DNA of 64,000 nucleotides, taken from Ponticaulis koreensis DSM 19734 (GTDB taxonomy: Bacteria > Pseudomonadota > Alphaproteobacteria > Caulobacterales > Hyphomonadaceae). Each line of letters opens with the position of its first letter. The stretch's first letter is position 1. The DNA lies in the NCBI RefSeq assembly GCF_000420665.1, contig NZ_ATVJ01000002.1:124001-188000 (forward strand), given 5' to 3'. Of the stretch, positions 62,396 through 64,000 are shown in pieces. The position numbers and the translations under genes are program-made. The notes under the pieces are model-generated. The model saw only the letters and a list, made by a program, of their open reading frames with translations, was not told where the DNA came from and made no database searches.

Positions 62396-63820
62396 TCACT
62401 CAGGAGATGCAATCTCCAAGGTGTTGATTTTACTACGAAGCGTATTCCTATTCATGCCGAGCAATTGAGCGGCCCGGACTTTATTTCCACCAGTAACATT
62501 AAGTGCCAGCTCAATCAAAGGGCGTTCGACCATCGAAACGACGTCATGATAAATCGTGCCTTCGCCTTCACTAAAGGCCCGCAGGTCTGGTTCAACGTGC
62601 TCTCGAAGAAGATCGCGGAGTTTCTGTTCGAAGCTCGCGCCATTTTCTTTAGGGAGCCTACGTTCGGACACCAGTGACGTCTGAACAAGGTCCTCGCTAA
62701 TGATCGGCTCTGATGAAAGGGCGATCATACGCATAACTACGTTCTGAAGCTCACGCACATTGCCTGGCCAGTCATGAAGCGACAAACGCTTGAGCGCCTT
62801 CGCGTCTATTGTCTTTTGGCCAAGGCCGTCCATTTCCGCACGTTTGAGGAAACGTTTTGCCAGCTCTGGAATGTCGTCTTTGCGCGCACGAAGCGGGGGA
62901 ATCGCAATCGTGACTACGTTCAAACGATAAAACAAATCATTCCGGAACGACCCTTCTTCGATCAAAGATCGCAAATCGCGAGACGTGGCAGCAATGACCC
63001 GGGTCGTAGACACATCTACCTTATTAGAACCAACCGGCGAAAACTCGCCATTCTGAAGGAAACGAAGCAGCTGCGTCTGTGCATCCAGAGGCATATCGCC
63101 GACTTCATCGAGGAAAAGTGTGCCACCGTCGCTTTGCGCGACCTTACCCGGAATAACCTTACCGTCAGAACCGACAACGCCGAAAAGCTCGGCTTCAATC
63201 CGGTCGCGCTCAACAGCGGCCATATTCACTGGTACAAATGGCTTGGTTTCGCGATTACCGAGGTCATGAATGGCGCGCGCAATCGTTTCCTTACCGGTTC
63301 CCGATTCGCCTTCGATCAGGATTGTAAGAGCCGTATTCTTTACGCGCGACATTGTGCGAAAGACTTCCTGCATCGCAGCGGATCGGCCAATCACAGCCTC
63401 GGTGAGTCGAGGATCTGATACCCGTACCGGTCGATCCAGCTTTTTCTGACCTTCGCGAGACTGAAGCGCTCGTTTCGTCATCTGAGCAAGCTCGTCGATA
63501 TCAAACGGCTTTGGCAGATAATCGAATGCACCGTGCTCAGTAGCAGACATTGCTGTCATGAGCGTGCTTTGTCCGCTGATTACGATAATTGGCAGCTCCG
63601 GGCGTTCAGCGCGAATTTCCGGCATGATATCGAAAATGCATTCATCGCCCATATAGACGTCAGTGATGAGAAGATCTCCGTCACCATTTCGAACCCAACG
63701 CATGAGCGCAGTCGGATTGGTTGTCGATCGCACCGCATAGCCCTCAGCAATAAGGGTTTGGCTGGCGATAAGACGGATACCGGCATCGTCGTCGGCGAGA
63801 AGTACTGTTGCCTGACTCAT
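62396..63820 (-). CDS. ntrC: Nitrogen regulator NtrC
   Basis: 474 aa. Receiver: LLADDDAGIRLIASQTL and the Asp in DLLITDVYMGD. AAA+: GESGTGKETIARAIH (Walker A), GTLFLDEVGDMPL (Walker B). The sigma-54 contact GAFTGA is absent; ELFG is followed by VVGSDGKVIPGKVAQ. C-terminal Fis-type HTH: GGNKVRAAQLLGMNRNTLRSKI. The same loss is known in Rhodobacter NtrC, which acts with the housekeeping sigma factor. It starts 6 nt after the ntrB stop, with AGGA inside ntrB's last codons. Confidence 0.95.
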   Translation of the reverse strand: MSQATVLLADDDAGIRLIASQTLIAEGYAVRSTTNPTALMRWVRNGDGDLLITDVYMGDECIFDIMPEIRAERPELPIIVISGQSTLMTAMSATEHGAFDYLPKPFDIDELAQMTKRALQSREGQKKLDRPVRVSDPRLTEAVIGRSAAMQEVFRTMSRVKNTALTILIEGESGTGKETIARAIHDLGNRETKPFVPVNMAAVERDRIEAELFGVVGSDGKVIPGKVAQSDGGTLFLDEVGDMPLDAQTQLLRFLQNGEFSPVGSNKVDVSTTRVIAATSRDLRSLIEEGSFRNDLFYRLNVVTIAIPPLRARKDDIPELAKRFLKRAEMDGLGQKTIDAKALKRLSLHDWPGNVRELQNVVMRMIALSSEPIISEDLVQTSLVSERRLPKENGASFEQKLRDLLREHVEPDLRAFSEGEGTIYHDVVSMVERPLIELALNVTGGNKVRAAQLLGMNRNTLRSKINTLEIASPE

Positions 63821-63826
63821 TATATT

Positions 63827-64000
63827 TTATCCTGCAGGTTCTCTTTGAAGTGGGAGAATAAGATCGAACTGCGTCCGTCCTGGACGACTGGTGAAAGACA
63901 AGCGCCCCCCGTGTGCGTGCGCAATGTCCTGACATACAGAAAGGCCAATACCTGTTCCGGATGATTTTGTTGAAAAGAACGGCTTGAAGACCTGTTCCTG
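63827..64000 (-). CDS. ntrB: Nitrogen regulation histidine kinase NtrB, C-terminal fragment
   Basis: Partial: only the last 57 residues are in the window. They contain the end of an HATPase_c domain: FKPFFSTKSSGTGIGLSVCQ, DIAHAHGG and the closing TQFDLILPL strand. The location directly before ntrC (6 nt) in the ntrBC-ntrYX arrangement identifies NtrB, which phosphorylates NtrC in response to the PII protein. Confidence 0.9.
   Translation of the reverse strand, partial: QEQVFKPFFSTKSSGTGIGLSVCQDIAHAHGGRLSFTSRPGRTQFDLILPLQREPAG

Overview
The window reads as chromosomal DNA of an alphaproteobacterium, most likely of the Caulobacterales/Hyphomonadaceae (dimorphic, aerobic, often marine) type. 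The evidence is the combination of an ntrB-ntrC-ntrY-ntrX-trkA-trkH-hfq-hflX block, an sdhE-mfd / recG-DUF502 block, a hom-glpX-recJ block, a class I PHA synthase, an NDUFS4-like complex I subunit, two-domain cold-shock protein, and a PopA-like degenerate GGDEF protein next to mfd. Almost all of it is ordinary, densely packed core genome. I see no prophage, transposase, CRISPR array, rRNA or origin.

Layout. 1-5.2 kb: the end of an Atm1-type ABC exporter, a phosphatidylserine-decarboxylase-like protein that has lost its self-cleavage serine, heme A synthase, a lipoprotein, and rplM-rpsI closed by a clear terminator. 5.3-13.9 kb: argC, convergent phaC, a small lipoprotein, then an aminotransferase-hom-glpX-recJ operon. 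14-16.2 kb: tRNA-Glu, a double cold-shock protein, DUF192 and thioesterase genes, then tRNA-Pro, the NDUFS4-like gene and tRNA-Arg. 16.2-19.3 kb (minus): metC, sseA, cysK (sulfur amino acids). 19.4-24.9 kb: a secreted DUF6134-like protein and a four-gene, translationally coupled operon photolyase / FAD oxidoreductase / DUF1365 / cyclopropane-fatty-acid-synthase family. Both units carry an upstream TGATC-N16-CGTA sequence that resembles promoters of ECF11 (RpoE-ChrR, singlet-oxygen) sigma factors. 25-35.6 kb: hldE, a DUF3089-like hydrolase, DUF502, recG, sdhE, mfd and the PopA-like gene.

35.7-47.4 kb is the accessory-looking part: alpha-methylacyl-CoA racemase, a histidine phosphatase, scoAB (3-oxoacid CoA-transferase) with a palindromic operator, an unusual HTH-TetR fusion regulator, a second TetR regulator, and a five-gene operon of exported proteins (Tat-lipoprotein HiPIP, an unrecognised secreted protein, a DUF1587/1595/1592/1588/1585 protein with a CxxCH motif, a Tat-exported DUF1552 protein, and a cytochrome c'-like lipoprotein), followed by a GST-like gene. 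This operon is the best candidate in the window for an undescribed system: it looks like an extracytoplasmic redox module whose substrate cannot be read from sequence. A TetR-type operator sits in its promoter spacer.

47.4-54.2 kb: tRNA-Ser, then rlpA, a D-Ala-D-Ala carboxypeptidase, tmk, holB, tatD, an MBL hydrolase and mazG, all on the plus strand. 54.2-64 kb (minus): hflX, hfq, trkH, trkA, ntrX, ntrY, ntrC and the 3' end of ntrB, i.e. RNA/ribosome quality control, potassium uptake and nitrogen/redox two-component control in one directional block. NtrC and NtrX both lack the GAFTGA sigma-54 loop.
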